Shown here: piece after piece, positions 25,792 through 34,684 of the stretch | How positions within the stretch are numbered: the first letter of the stretch is position 1 | How the letters are laid out: each line of letters starts with the position of its first letter | Source of the DNA: Cytobacillus sp. S13-E01 | GTDB taxonomy: Bacteria; Bacillota; Bacilli; Bacillales; Bacillaceae_L | Direction of reading: 5' to 3' | DNA length: 64,000 bases | Assembly: GCF_029193815.1 (NCBI RefSeq) | Contig: NZ_JARFVC010000002.1 | Coordinates: forward strand, 62,001 to 126,000 | The notes under the pieces: model-generated | The model's database searches: none | Seen by the model: only the letters and a program-made list of their open reading frames with translations | Told to the model about the DNA's origin: nothing | Position numbers and translations under genes: made by a program

Positions 25792-26373
25792 TTACTCAGC
25801 TTCTTCGATTGTTTCAACAAGTTTGAATAACATTCCATAAATTAGATTATATGCTTCTTCGATTGAAATATCTTCTTTAAAACCAACAATGAAGTTTAGG
25901 GCAAAATTAAGATTCCATAAGCCTTCATCACCATCGAACATTAAAGAATAATTTAAAGAATCACCTTGAAATACGTTCGTTAAATTTTCCTTTAGAGACT
26001 TTTCCACCTTTTTCTTTTGCTTTAGACCCAACAACACTCCGTATGTCCCAAATACGTCGTCCAGTTCCAGTGAAACAGCATCGACTCCAATCAGATCAAG
26101 CCAATCAGATTCTAAGTATAGAAATTCATTTTTATGCTTTTTTAGATATTCGATTGGTTGACGGAGAAATGTTGAGGACTCCTCAGCTATTACGTCTTCA
26201 GTTTCTTTATCATATCTTCCAATATAGGCATCTGTGAAACGAGAATTAGAACTTTTCTCCACTACGTTACTTTTCTCAGTAATCAATTGATGCTTTTCTG
26301 CAAACTCTTTTTCCTCTTTAAAAAGCTCGATAGTACCTGCCGATATCTTTTCTTTTATTTTCGCTTTTAACAT
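25792..26373 (-). CDS. Hypothetical protein, 193 residues
   Basis: I do not recognise the family. The start is well supported (AAGGAGG seven bases before the ATG). The protein is soluble and acidic, begins with a Lys/Glu-rich helix, and its second half alternates hydrophobic and acidic helices (LDLIGVDAVSLELDDVFGTYGVLLGLKQKK, shortened here as a description of residues about 95-125). No signal peptide, membrane helix or cysteine motif is seen. It is monocistronic; the downstream gene in the same direction faces it across a different intergenic space. Codon use is like the neighbours, so it is probably a real gene. Confidence 0.65.
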   Translation of the reverse strand: MLKAKIKEKISAGTIELFKEEKEFAEKHQLITEKSNVVEKSSNSRFTDAYIGRYDKETEDVIAEESSTFLRQPIEYLKKHKNEFLYLESDWLDLIGVDAVSLELDDVFGTYGVLLGLKQKKKVEKSLKENLTNVFQGDSLNYSLMFDGDEGLWNLNFALNFIVGFKEDISIEEAYNLIYGMLFKLVETIEEAE

Positions 26374-26388
26374 TAATTGTCCTCCTTA

Positions 26389-26614
26389 TAAGAAAAGCGC
26401 AGGGCGCCCGCCTACCTGAGCGTCGATTAAAACCCGCCACGTCCTGTGGCGAACATCGACATCAGCACATCCTGTGCAAGTCAAGCATAAGACAAGCCGG
26501 CTGGAAGGTTGTTCTTTACCTTCCGGACGGATTGGCTTATACCATAGAGCCGGGTGGCGCCCGGAGCTAGACACTAAAACTTGGTACAAACTTGTATACT
26601 TTCTTATCTTAAAA
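26389..26614. repeat. Dispersed intergenic repeat, copy 3 (full-length)
   Basis: Starts AAAAGCGCAGGGCGCCCGCC and ends GGCGCCCGGAGCTAGACACT, AAAACTTGGTACAAACTTGT, ACTTTCTTATCTT. The centre holds AAGACAAGCCGGCTGGAAGG and a second hairpin (CGCCACGTCCTGTGGCG). The ends are inversely complementary (GCGCAGGGCGCCCG with CGGGTGGCGCCCGG). The short copy at 40217 has the same two ends with the middle missing. Confidence 0.85.
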
Positions 26615-26673
26615 AAACTAGGGTAGTATTAGTATTCCCAAATAATATCTCTATTTTCATGTTTCGTCCACTC

Positions 26674-27429
26674 TTATAGTTTAATTTCAATACAAACCGG
26701 ACAATGATCACTTCCCATAATATCCGAATGAATCTGTGAATCTTTCAATAAATCTGCTAGTTTAGTGGACATAATAAAATAATCTATTCGCCACCCTATG
26801 TTTCTTTCTCTAACCTTAGTCATATAGGACCACCATGTATATGCATCTGTTTTTTCAGGATAAAGATATCTAAAAGAATCGACAAAGCCTGCTTCTAACA
26901 GCTTGGTCATCTTTTTGCGTTCTTCCTCTGTGAAACCAGAGTTGCCATTATTTGGTTTTGGATTCTTTAAGTCTATTTCCGCGTGAGCTACATTAAGGTC
27001 GCCGCATAGGATTACGGGTTTGATGGTGTCCAATTCAAGCATATAGTTTCGGAGATTTTCTTCCCATTCAAGCCTTACGCCTAACCGCGCTAAATCTCGC
27101 TGAGAATTAGGAGTATATACATTTAACAAATAAAATTTATCAAATTCAAGTGTAATCACCCTACCTTCGGGCTCTGAGGTATTCCTTCCTATCCCATAGG
27201 AAACCGAAATAGGCTTCATCTTTGTAAAAATCGCCGTACCAGAGTACCCTTTCTTTAAAGCATAATTCCAGTATTGATGATAATTCTGCAGCTCTAAAGA
27301 GATTTGTCCTTCTTGTAATTTCGATTCCTGAATGCAGAAAATATCTGCGTTTACCTCATTAAAATAATCTAAAAATCCTTTACGGACACAAGCCCTAATG
27401 CCATTTACATTCCAAGATACTAATTTCAT
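26674..27429 (-). CDS. exoA: Exodeoxyribonuclease III (class II AP endonuclease)
   Basis: 251 residues, the length of B. subtilis ExoA. The endonuclease/exonuclease/phosphatase fold is shown by KLVSWNVNGIRA (catalytic Asn), DIFCIQESKLQ (metal Glu), VILCGDLNVAHAEIDL (Asp and Asn), and MGSDHCPVCIEI at the C-terminus with the catalytic Asp-His pair. It incises abasic sites in base-excision repair. The start has AAGGAGA upstream. It is monocistronic. Confidence 0.95.
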   Translation of the reverse strand: MKLVSWNVNGIRACVRKGFLDYFNEVNADIFCIQESKLQEGQISLELQNYHQYWNYALKKGYSGTAIFTKMKPISVSYGIGRNTSEPEGRVITLEFDKFYLLNVYTPNSQRDLARLGVRLEWEENLRNYMLELDTIKPVILCGDLNVAHAEIDLKNPKPNNGNSGFTEEERKKMTKLLEAGFVDSFRYLYPEKTDAYTWWSYMTKVRERNIGWRIDYFIMSTKLADLLKDSQIHSDIMGSDHCPVCIEIKL

Positions 27430-27565
27430 CGATAATTCTCCTTACTCGTTTTAAACATGTATTTCTAGTATCATAATGAATGATAACTTATTAACCACAT
27501 TTTTTAAATGAAAAGCACCCACATACGTTATAATAAATAAACTACCTTAAAAAGGAGAATTGTAA

Positions 27566-27862
27566 ATGAGTTCAAAAGAGCTAGAAAGTAAAATCATTGA
27601 AAACTATCAAAATGACGAGAATATGATGATTCTTATATTTGCCCAATGGTGTGTTAATCATGACCTAAATCCAGAAGAATTATACCTGAGTGCCTATCCC
27701 ACACAGTCGTCAAATAACAATTTGAAAGAAGCTATTGAATTAACAGTGGGTAAAGACGAAGCAGGAGCGATACATAACGATACATTGCTAGGTGTATTAT
27801 CTTTATTTGGCAATGATGATTTAGCTTTTGTCGTTACTGAAGAGATAAGTAAAATGAAATAG
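27566..27862 (+). CDS. Small acidic protein of unknown function, 98 residues
   Basis: AAAAAGGAG precedes the ATG and a strong terminator follows, so it is a real single-gene transcript. The protein is acidic and helical, without cysteine pairs (one Cys), signal peptide or membrane segment. I do not recognise the family. Confidence 0.7.
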   Translation: MSSKELESKIIENYQNDENMMILIFAQWCVNHDLNPEELYLSAYPTQSSNNNLKEAIELTVGKDEAGAIHNDTLLGVLSLFGNDDLAFVVTEEISKMK

Positions 27863-27873
27863 ATTCTAACTAT

Positions 27874-27910
27874 AAAAAAAGGTATGTTCACTATGGACAT
27901 AACCTTTTTT
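27874..27910. terminator. Bidirectional terminator
   Basis: AAAAAAAGGTATGT pairs with ACATAACCTTTTTT around a short loop, between the convergent 27862 and desR ends. There are T-runs on both strands. Confidence 0.85.
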
Positions 27911-28508
27911 ACTTAAACCAACCCTTTTCTTTCGATTGAGTAATGGCTTCTATGCGGTTTTTCACTTCAAGCTTTTCTAGTATTGTCGATATATAGTTAC
28001 GGACGGTTCCGGTTTTAATGCTGAGTTCCGTAGCAATTTCCTTTGTGTTTTTTCCATCAGCAACGAGTTCTAGTACTTCCTTTTCACGTTCAGTTAATGG
28101 ATTTTCCTCACTGTACACATCGTCCATTAGTTCTGGTGCGTACACTCGTTTTCCTGCAATAACGCTACGAATCGAGCTTGCTAGTTCCTCGCTTGGGCTA
28201 TCCTTTAATAAATACCCCTTTACGCCAGCTTTTAATGCTCGTTGAAAATAACCAGACCGAGCGAATGTTGTTAAAATAATGACCTTGCAAGCTAAGCCCT
28301 TTAGCTCTTCGGCTGCCTCAAGGCCACTTTTTTCTGGCATTTCAATATCCATGATACAAACGTCAGGTTGATATTGATTAACGAGAGTAATAGCTTCTTG
28401 ACCGTTACTTGCCTTCCCTACAACTTCCATATCGTCTTCTAGATTAAGAAGTGACCCTAAGGCACCCAACATCATTCTCTGGTCTTCGGCAATGACAATC
28501 CGGATCAT
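27909..28508 (-). CDS. desR: DesR-type response regulator
   Basis: 199 residues: receiver domain (1-120) with phospho-acceptor Asp54 in DVCIMDIEMP and Lys in LLKDSPSEE, followed by a NarL/LuxR-type HTH (140-199: LTEREKEVLELVADGKNTKEIATEL). It overlaps desK by 4 bases (ATGA). Neighbouring desK and an acyl-lipid desaturase identify it as DesR, which in B. subtilis is phosphorylated by DesK on cooling and activates the desaturase promoter. Candidate binding sites are seen upstream of the desaturase at 30943-30980. Confidence 0.92.
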   Translation of the reverse strand: MIRIVIAEDQRMMLGALGSLLNLEDDMEVVGKASNGQEAITLVNQYQPDVCIMDIEMPEKSGLEAAEELKGLACKVIILTTFARSGYFQRALKAGVKGYLLKDSPSEELASSIRSVIAGKRVYAPELMDDVYSEENPLTEREKEVLELVADGKNTKEIATELSIKTGTVRNYISTILEKLEVKNRIEAITQSKEKGWFK

Positions 28509-29641
28509 TGTTGTTCCTCCTTATCCAACTGCTTAACAACGTTTGGTACTTTCATCACAATTTTTGTACCGTTATCATCTATAATATCAAGTGTTCCATT
28601 AACAAAATCTAGACGTTCTTCGATCCCTAGCAAACCGCTTCCGTTATTAAGATCGTGCTTCTCTTTCATGCCAATACCGTTGTCATGAACAGTTATGCAG
28701 ACTTCGTTCCACTTTTGCTCAATCTTTATTTTGCATATCGAGGCCTGACTGTGTTTAACAACATTTGTGACTGCTTCTTTCATACACATACTTAGGATAT
28801 TTTCTAGAAACAAAGAAACATTTATTAGGGACAATTCTTGATTATATTTCATCTCTATTTGCGCTGCATTAAGAATTTGCTTCACAAGGACGAGTTCCTC
28901 TTTCAATCTAATGCCACGCATTTGGGATACCATTTTTCTTACTTCATTTAAAGCCGTTCTTGCTGTTTGTTGAACATCTTTCATTTCAGTGCGGGCTTGT
29001 TCAGGATCTTTATAAATTAATTTTCTAGCGAGGTCACTTTTCAAGCCAATTAGCGAAAGTTTCTGACCTAATGTATCATGGAGATCGCGTGCAATCCGTT
29101 GACGCTCCTCTTGCTTAACAAGCTCTGAAATTCTTTGGTTGGCATCTTCTAGTTGTTCTTCTAGTTTCTCTTGTTTTTTTCGATTATATATACTAATTGG
29201 TAAAAGGATCACACTTATCCAAATAATGATTATAAATGGAAGTTGCTTTAGGAATATAGGTTCTTGCATGACAATATTGTAATTAATTGAGATGGTCGTG
29301 CTTACTAAGTGAATAATATATAACGTTAAAAAAGCGGCACGATTTTTTATATTGCCATTATAGTAAGCAATATAAAAAGCAAAATAAATAAATTGGAAAA
29401 GTATTGCCATAGTTGTCGAAATTCCAATTAAGATTGATGTCCACAAATAAACTGGCCATTCCCTTGAAAGAAAAGCAAATCTTAACGAAATAAAGAAAAT
29501 AATCGTAAGGATAATCCCTACAATACTTTCAATCGTCGATGAGTCTTGGAAAATAAAATAGAACGGTAGGATGCTAAAAACACTCCATATATAAGGAGAG
29601 ATCCCCCAGTTCTTTTGAAAGAGAATTAATCTTTTTTTCAT
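28505..29641 (-). CDS. desK: DesK-type membrane thermosensor histidine kinase
   Basis: About 378 residues from ATG 29641 (AAAGAGGT upstream; an ATG 12 codons earlier lacks a site). There are four to five N-terminal membrane helices up to about residue 150, then a coiled coil, a HisKA_3 box ARDLHDTLGQKLSLIG with the phospho-His near residue 187, and an HATPase domain ending VHDNGIGMKEKHDLNNGSGLLGI. The architecture is that of B. subtilis DesK, which senses membrane thickness or fluidity and acts as phosphatase or kinase toward DesR. It precedes desR in one transcript and follows the desaturase gene. Confidence 0.92.
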   Translation of the reverse strand: MKKRLILFQKNWGISPYIWSVFSILPFYFIFQDSSTIESIVGIILTIIFFISLRFAFLSREWPVYLWTSILIGISTTMAILFQFIYFAFYIAYYNGNIKNRAAFLTLYIIHLVSTTISINYNIVMQEPIFLKQLPFIIIIWISVILLPISIYNRKKQEKLEEQLEDANQRISELVKQEERQRIARDLHDTLGQKLSLIGLKSDLARKLIYKDPEQARTEMKDVQQTARTALNEVRKMVSQMRGIRLKEELVLVKQILNAAQIEMKYNQELSLINVSLFLENILSMCMKEAVTNVVKHSQASICKIKIEQKWNEVCITVHDNGIGMKEKHDLNNGSGLLGIEERLDFVNGTLDIIDDNGTKIVMKVPNVVKQLDKEEQQ

Positions 29642-29819
29642 ATTGTAAACCTCTTTTGTAGTATTAGAAACCTGCATAATTGTTATTTTATCACAGGTAA
29701 GCTATCTAGACACTTGTTCAAATAAAAGGGTCTACCAAAGCAATAATTCCCTAGGTAACTAAGTACCTTGGCAGTCCTCATTTTTAGATGATTTTTCACA
29801 AGAGGTTATATTTCCTTAT

Positions 29820-30869
29820 CTACCTTTGTGATTTTACTTTAATAGGAACGAACTCTTTATGGGCTTTTTGCTTTGCCGCTAGAACTTTAGCTGCCTTAAA
29901 GCCTACAAAGTTTTTACTTTCCTCATCCCATAAGCGGAATTTAAGTGATTGTAAACTTGTTGATAATGTAATCGTTGGCACGTTTTGTAATGGGAGTGTG
30001 TTATTATGAGCCTCTTCCAACTTATAATTTGGTACCCTCGGGCTTAAATGATGTACATGATGAAAGCCGATGTTACCCGTAAGCCATTGAAGAGGTTTTG
30101 GAAGCTTATAGAACGAACTTCCCTCAACTGCTGCCTTTACATATTCCCAGTCCTTATCTTCTTCAAAGTAAGTATCCTCAAAAGTATGCTGTACGTAAAA
30201 CAGCCAGATACCAGCAGAACCTGAAATTAAGAAAATTGTCCCTTGAACTAATAGAAATGACTCCCAACCAATAGCCCAACCCATAAATGAATACAATAAA
30301 ACGATTGAAATGTTTGTTATATAAGTGTTAAGACGTTCCTTTAACCTAGCACCTTTTCTGTTAAATCTATTTTCAATAAGGAAAACAAAAATAGGTCCAA
30401 GAATAAACATAACAATTGGATTTCGATAAATACGATAAGCGAGCTTCCGCCAAATAGACGCTTCAAGATATTCATCGACAGTTAGCACCCATATGTCCCC
30501 TGTTCCACGTTTATCTAAGTTCGAACTAGTTGCGTGATGTACAGAATGTTCATGTCCCCATTTGCCGTATGGAAAGACAGTAATAATCCCAGTTATTGTG
30601 CCAATAATTTTATTAGCTTTCCGATTTTTAAAGAACGAGTGATGAGTACAATCATGAAAAATTATAAAAGTTCGTACTAGAAACCCTGCTGCAACCAAGC
30701 TAATTACAAAAGTAAGAGCGTAAGAAATCGTTAAACTTTGATAAGCTAGAAACCATAGTACGATAAATGGTACAAGTGTATTAATAAGTTGAAAAACGCT
30801 GTCTCTAGTATTTGATTTTTCATAGGGAGCAATTTGCTTCCGTAGAGCTTTATGATTATGATTGGTCAT
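29820..30869 (-). CDS. des: Acyl-lipid desaturase
   Basis: 349 residues, about four membrane helices and the three histidine boxes of membrane desaturases: HDCTHHSFF, HEHSVHHATS and GFHHVHHLSPR. These bind the di-iron centre that introduces a cis double bond into phospholipid acyl chains. It is the first gene of des-desK-desR, on the minus strand, 178 bases before desK. An inverted repeat upstream is a likely DesR target. Expression is expected to rise after cold shift. Confidence 0.93.
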   Translation of the reverse strand: MTNHNHKALRKQIAPYEKSNTRDSVFQLINTLVPFIVLWFLAYQSLTISYALTFVISLVAAGFLVRTFIIFHDCTHHSFFKNRKANKIIGTITGIITVFPYGKWGHEHSVHHATSSNLDKRGTGDIWVLTVDEYLEASIWRKLAYRIYRNPIVMFILGPIFVFLIENRFNRKGARLKERLNTYITNISIVLLYSFMGWAIGWESFLLVQGTIFLISGSAGIWLFYVQHTFEDTYFEEDKDWEYVKAAVEGSSFYKLPKPLQWLTGNIGFHHVHHLSPRVPNYKLEEAHNNTLPLQNVPTITLSTSLQSLKFRLWDEESKNFVGFKAAKVLAAKQKAHKEFVPIKVKSQR

Positions 30870-30942
30870 TTTTTTGTTCCTTTCATCAATTCATTTGTTA
30901 TCTTAATAATAGTAGAGCTTGTTAAACTAGTGAAGACATAGG

Positions 30943-30980
30943 TGTCATGTAGAAAACATGACAAGTGTCATGTTTTCTAC
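30943..30980. promoter_or_regulatory. Putative DesR operator upstream of des
   Basis: A 15-bp perfect inverted repeat, GTAGAAAACATGACA then TGTCATGTTTTCTAC with a 2-base centre (30949-30980), is preceded by a third half-site TGTCATGT (30943-30950). Three TGTCATGT half-sites 74 to 111 bases before the des start fit cooperative binding of two response-regulator dimers. The assignment to DesR is inferred from position. Confidence 0.6.
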
Positions 30981-31222
30981 GGAATATACGTCAAATCAAT
31001 ATTTATAATAGAAAAAACAGAACTTAAGACCTACTCTTATCACTAACTAATACATGGTTGTTTAAAGCAAAAATAATAAATTTATCATGGCGTTTTTAGC
31101 TCGACGACCACTCTCATAAAATTATGCTTCTATCCAGATTTCTTCAATTAATTAAACTTTACTAACACAAATATCCCCCCACTTACCGCATAAGTGTGGA
31201 GGGTCTTTTTTAAGGTATCTTA
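30981..31222. other. Intergenic region with hairpin at 31176-31212
   Basis: It holds the outer part of the des promoter region and a strong hairpin (CCCCCACTTA...TAAGTGTGGAGGG with a T-run on the plus strand) just after the coat-protein stop. On the minus strand the T-run is poor, so its use as the coat gene terminator is uncertain. Confidence 0.5.
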
Positions 31223-31816
31223 TTAAAAATTTTGTTGGTTTGATTGAAAGTTTTGCTGATTAAAGCTTGTAGTTGGCTGATACATGCTTGCAAACGTTTG
31301 GGCTGTAGTGTCTTTTAATGTTGGTACTTGATAGTAGCCCTTTTCATTCATATACTGCCAAATCTCATATGCCTGTTCTGAACAGTTCTTAGCACCTTGT
31401 ACGATACTATTTCTAATTTGCGGATCTGCACATTCTAATGCTGCATGCATTCTTAGCACGGCAGAGGATTTAGCGCATCCTAACATACCTGATGCTACAT
31501 CATGATCGTTCATTTGATTCATTGATGTATTTGGCTGGTTTGGTGCAGGATTGTTTAAACCATATGTAGGGCTCACATTTAATTTTGCTTGCGTTGTTCT
31601 AATATTGCCTGATGCAGTAGCGTTACTTAACATGTTAACCATTGAATTGTATTCATTTGTCATAAAGTTAATTTGATTTTGTAGAATGTTCTGAAGCTGT
31701 GGATCCTGACAGTGTGGTTGATAAAGTTGGAACTGATTTATACCATCAATTGTATCACATAAGACTTCATGTATTTCCATTAGCTCGTGTGCGCCTAGCT
31801 GTTGATTCATCATCAT
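31223..31816 (-). CDS. CotF-family spore coat protein
   Basis: 197 residues with the coat F ferritin-like helical domain (about 8-170): LGAHELMEIHEVLCDTIDGI, DPQLQNILQNQINFM, and DVASGMLGCAKSSAVLRMHAALECADPQIR. The C-terminus is a Gln/Asn/Phe-rich tail (NQQNFQSNQQNF), common in coat proteins. GGAGGT precedes the ATG. It points to an endospore former and to sigma-E/K control, although no sporulation promoter was assigned. Confidence 0.9.
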   Translation of the reverse strand: MMMNQQLGAHELMEIHEVLCDTIDGINQFQLYQPHCQDPQLQNILQNQINFMTNEYNSMVNMLSNATASGNIRTTQAKLNVSPTYGLNNPAPNQPNTSMNQMNDHDVASGMLGCAKSSAVLRMHAALECADPQIRNSIVQGAKNCSEQAYEIWQYMNEKGYYQVPTLKDTTAQTFASMYQPTTSFNQQNFQSNQQNF

Positions 31817-31894
31817 AAAAAGACCTCCAAAAAGTATATTTTTATTACCTAGATAATTTGTCCCGTTAATAAAAACATATTCCTGTTTTCAAAA

Positions 31895-31924
31895 AAATAA
31901 AAACCCAGATTAATGGTCTGGGTT
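31895..31924 (-). terminator. Terminator of the small gene at 31927-32220
   Basis: AACCCAGA/TCTGGGTT stem with a 7-base loop, followed on the minus strand by TTTTATTTTTTT. It directly abuts the stop. Confidence 0.88.
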
Positions 31925-31926
31925 AG

Positions 31927-32220
31927 TTAGCAAATGGGTAAAATTTTATATGTTTCTTTACCGTTTCTATCTATTTCAATGAAAATACTTCCATTTTTAA
32001 TACCTCGTATTAATGAAAGAGATCCGTCATTTTTTACCGTAAGTTTCCACTCATGTAAAACATTTTTTTCATTCCTTGAAATTAGCCCGACAAAATCTAA
32101 ATAGGTAGTCGGAATTATTTCAAAGCCTTCAGCAAGTTTATACCATAATAAACGTGAATTCTCCAGTACATTTTCTATATGATAAAGATTCTCAACTTCT
32201 TTAATCGGATAGTATTTCAT
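31927..32220 (-). CDS. Hypothetical protein, 97 residues
   Basis: AAGGAG before the ATG and a terminator after the stop define a complete monocistronic gene. The protein looks beta-rich, with strands such as HEWKLTVKNDGSLSLIRGI and SIFIEIDRNGKETYKI. No motif, signal peptide or membrane helix is seen, and I do not recognise the family. Confidence 0.7.
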   Translation of the reverse strand: MKYYPIKEVENLYHIENVLENSRLLWYKLAEGFEIIPTTYLDFVGLISRNEKNVLHEWKLTVKNDGSLSLIRGIKNGSIFIEIDRNGKETYKILPIC

Positions 32221-32353
32221 AGTATCAACTCCTTGCTATAACAATAGTAGAATCGGAGAAAAAATACTAGAATTAAAATTTGCCAACAGTTGTTCAATAT
32301 TTATCAAGAATACACACCTTCATAAGAAAATTTCGACTTTCATAAATAGATTT

Positions 32354-32548
32354 TCATATAAATACCCCTTCACCTATAATTTCAGGAAGTTGAAGAAGCT
32401 CAAACACATCCAATACAGCCGGCCTAATGTTAGAAATTGTAACCTTAGTTCCATTTTCAGTTAAAGATTGGACCATATTTAGCAATAAGCCCATTCCAGA
32501 AGAGTTGATTTGATGTCTATATTGGCTTAGAGTCCCCTTAACAAAATT
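32354..32548 (-). pseudogene. 5'-truncated STAS-domain protein (anti-sigma factor antagonist type)
   Basis: The minus strand reads INSSGMGLLLNMVQSL, KVTISNIRPAVLDVFELLQL and a short tail to a stop at 32354. The SSGxGLLL motif with its phospho-Ser is the SpoIIAA/RsbV-like STAS signature. Only about 64 codons remain, and the frame is closed upstream by a stop inside the adjoining terminator, so the N-terminal half is gone. Confidence 0.75.
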
Positions 32549-32583
32549 AAGGGTGTCTCAAATCGAACTCTTAAGACACCCTC
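32549..32583 (-). terminator. Terminator of the homogentisate operon
   Basis: GGGTGTCT/AGACACCC stem between the hmgA stop and the STAS remnant. Confidence 0.75.
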
Positions 32584-32589
32584 AGTTTA

Positions 32590-33741
32590 TTAAACCCAAG
32601 TAAACATATATTGTTTATCTTCTAGTTCACTTGCCTTTTTGAACACCTTAAGAGGTTTAAAGGTATCGATCATAACAGCTAGTTCCAGGGTTTCTTTTTT
32701 ACCAATACTAGCTTCAGTTTTACCCGGATGTGGTCCGTGTGGTATCCCACTGGGATGAAGAGTTATCGATTCCAACTTTACCCCTTTTCGACTCATAAAG
32801 TTACCTTCCACATAATATAGGAGTTCATCACTGTTTACATTACTATGGTAGTAAGGTGCAGGAATTGCTTCTGGATGATAATCAAAAAGCCTTGGAACGA
32901 AAGAACAAACAACAAAGTTATGTCCTTCAAAGGTTTGATGGACTGGTGGCGGTTGATGCACCCTGCCTGTAATTGGCTCAAAATCCTCAATATTAAAGGC
33001 CCATGGATATAAATAACCGTCCCAGCCTACAACATCAAGAGGGTGGTGAGTTAGAACGTGAGAATGCAAGTATCCTCTTGTCTTCGTTATAACTACAAAT
33101 TCCCCTTTAGTATCAAAGGTTTCTAGTTGTTCTGGTCCTCTAATGTCTCTCTCACAAAAAGGACTGTGCTCAAGTAATTGACCATATTCATTTCGATATC
33201 TTCTAGGAGTTGTTATTTGGCTAAAGGATTCTATGAATAATACCTTTGTTCTACTAGCCTTATCTGGAATAACTCGGTATATTGTCCCGATAGGAATAAT
33301 GACATAATCACCAGGCCTATACATAATTGTACCGAACATTGTTTCGATTTTACCAGTGCCATAATGGGTGAATAACATCTCATCACCGTCACCATTCCGG
33401 TAATAGGAGTTCATCTCATCAGTTACAGTCATTACCCCTATTAAGAGATCGTTATTACCTAAGAGGTATTCTCTAGCGCCTAATGCATCACCGCTATTTA
33501 AAAGATTGTCGGTATAAAAATGACGGTGATTAAGGGATTGCTGTTCTTCGTATTCAGGTAGGTATTTGCCAATTAATTCTGACTTAGCTACCGCTGTCGG
33601 CATGTAATGGTGATAAAGTATTGACTGTGTCCCAGAAAAACCTTTTGTTCCCATAACCTGCTCTCTAAACAGGCTACCATCTTCTTTTCTAAAAGCCGTA
33701 TGTCGTTTGTGTGGAATATTCCCCATTTGGCGGTAATACAT
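32590..33741 (-). CDS. hmgA: Homogentisate 1,2-dioxygenase
   Basis: 383 residues of the cupin-type homogentisate dioxygenase family in its shorter Bacillus form. It opens the aromatic ring of homogentisate to maleylacetoacetate using Fe(II) and O2. The iron-site region is HPSGIPHGPHPGKTEAS, with further conserved stretches GDYVIIPIGTIYRV, VVGWDGYLYPWAFN and NSDELLYYVEGNF. AGGGAGAAGGTG precedes the ATG. It is the last gene of the tyrosine-degradation operon, 15 bases after the fumarylacetoacetate-hydrolase-family gene. Confidence 0.93.
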   Translation of the reverse strand: MYYRQMGNIPHKRHTAFRKEDGSLFREQVMGTKGFSGTQSILYHHYMPTAVAKSELIGKYLPEYEEQQSLNHRHFYTDNLLNSGDALGAREYLLGNNDLLIGVMTVTDEMNSYYRNGDGDEMLFTHYGTGKIETMFGTIMYRPGDYVIIPIGTIYRVIPDKASRTKVLFIESFSQITTPRRYRNEYGQLLEHSPFCERDIRGPEQLETFDTKGEFVVITKTRGYLHSHVLTHHPLDVVGWDGYLYPWAFNIEDFEPITGRVHQPPPVHQTFEGHNFVVCSFVPRLFDYHPEAIPAPYYHSNVNSDELLYYVEGNFMSRKGVKLESITLHPSGIPHGPHPGKTEASIGKKETLELAVMIDTFKPLKVFKKASELEDKQYMFTWV

Positions 33742-33756
33742 TTGTTCACCTTCTCC

Positions 33757-34680
33757 CTATTCACTTCCAATTCTATTTTGCAGCGCACCTAAGCCTGTAA
33801 TCTCTAATTCTATTTTGTCACCAGGCTCAAGCCATCGATGAACAGCTGTCCCCAGTTCCAATATACAGCCGCTACCAACAGTGCCTGAACCTATAACCTC
33901 ACCAGGATACAAGGTAACGCCTGCTGAAGCCCTTTCAATCATTTCAGCAAATGAATAGTGAATATCCTTTAGATTTCCCTTAGAAAGGACTACACCATTT
34001 ACCCTTGCAGCCATATTTAAATCATATCCTTTTTCAGTTCGAAAGCTTTCAAGCTCATCCTTGGTCACAATCCACGGACCTATGGATGTAGCAAAATCCT
34101 TCCCCTTTGCAGGCCCAAGACCTACCTTCATCTCTTTTTGCTGCAAATCCCTTGCACTCCAATCATTCATGATGCAATACCCGAAAATATAGTCTTCTGC
34201 CTCATTTGATTTTATGTCTGATCCTTGTTTTCCTATGATACAGGCTATTTCTAATTCATAATCTAGCCAATTGCATTGCTTTGGTCGTAGTATGTCATCA
34301 TTTGGCCCTTTTATTGTCATAGGATTAGAAAAATAAAATACAGGAATTTCATACCACTCAGGTATCATCGCAAGTCCTCTCTTTTCCCTCGCTGTTTTTA
34401 CATGCTGTTCGAACGCGTAAAAATCTCGTAGACTTCTTGGGTTTGGTAACGGAGCTTTCAAAACTACGTCACTAAGTGGATATACACCGGTATTTTCCGA
34501 TGTAAATGTCGGAACGGAAGCAATAAAATCGAAATAAAATGCTTGATTTTCAATAAATCCTAGCATGCTCTGGGGAAGCACACCTTTTGTAGCTTCAAAC
34601 ATATCAATTACGTGGTTTTCATCTACTAGCCAGCCAGCACGAACAGTTTTATCTTTTTTTTCAAATGTTATAAATCTCAT
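33757..34680 (-). CDS. Fumarylacetoacetate hydrolase family protein
   Basis: 307 residues of the FAH superfamily. The metal-binding pattern is visible in LDYELEIACIIGKQG (Glu), GYCIMNDWSARDLQQKEM (Asp), KGKDFATSIGPWIVT, and the C-terminal GTVGSGCILELG. In this operon it should cleave fumarylacetoacetate to fumarate and acetoacetate. No maleylacetoacetate isomerase gene is present, so it may act on maleylacetoacetate directly or the isomerase is elsewhere. It lies 4 bases after the flavin reductase gene. Confidence 0.9.
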   Translation of the reverse strand: MRFITFEKKDKTVRAGWLVDENHVIDMFEATKGVLPQSMLGFIENQAFYFDFIASVPTFTSENTGVYPLSDVVLKAPLPNPRSLRDFYAFEQHVKTAREKRGLAMIPEWYEIPVFYFSNPMTIKGPNDDILRPKQCNWLDYELEIACIIGKQGSDIKSNEAEDYIFGYCIMNDWSARDLQQKEMKVGLGPAKGKDFATSIGPWIVTKDELESFRTEKGYDLNMAARVNGVVLSKGNLKDIHYSFAEMIERASAGVTLYPGEVIGSGTVGSGCILELGTAVHRWLEPGDKIELEITGLGALQNRIGSE

Positions 34681-34684
34681 AGCA

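Noticed and set aside
26386-26589. 67-codon open frame on the minus strand
   Set aside because: Lies wholly in a dispersed repeat with inverted ends and has no ribosome binding site.
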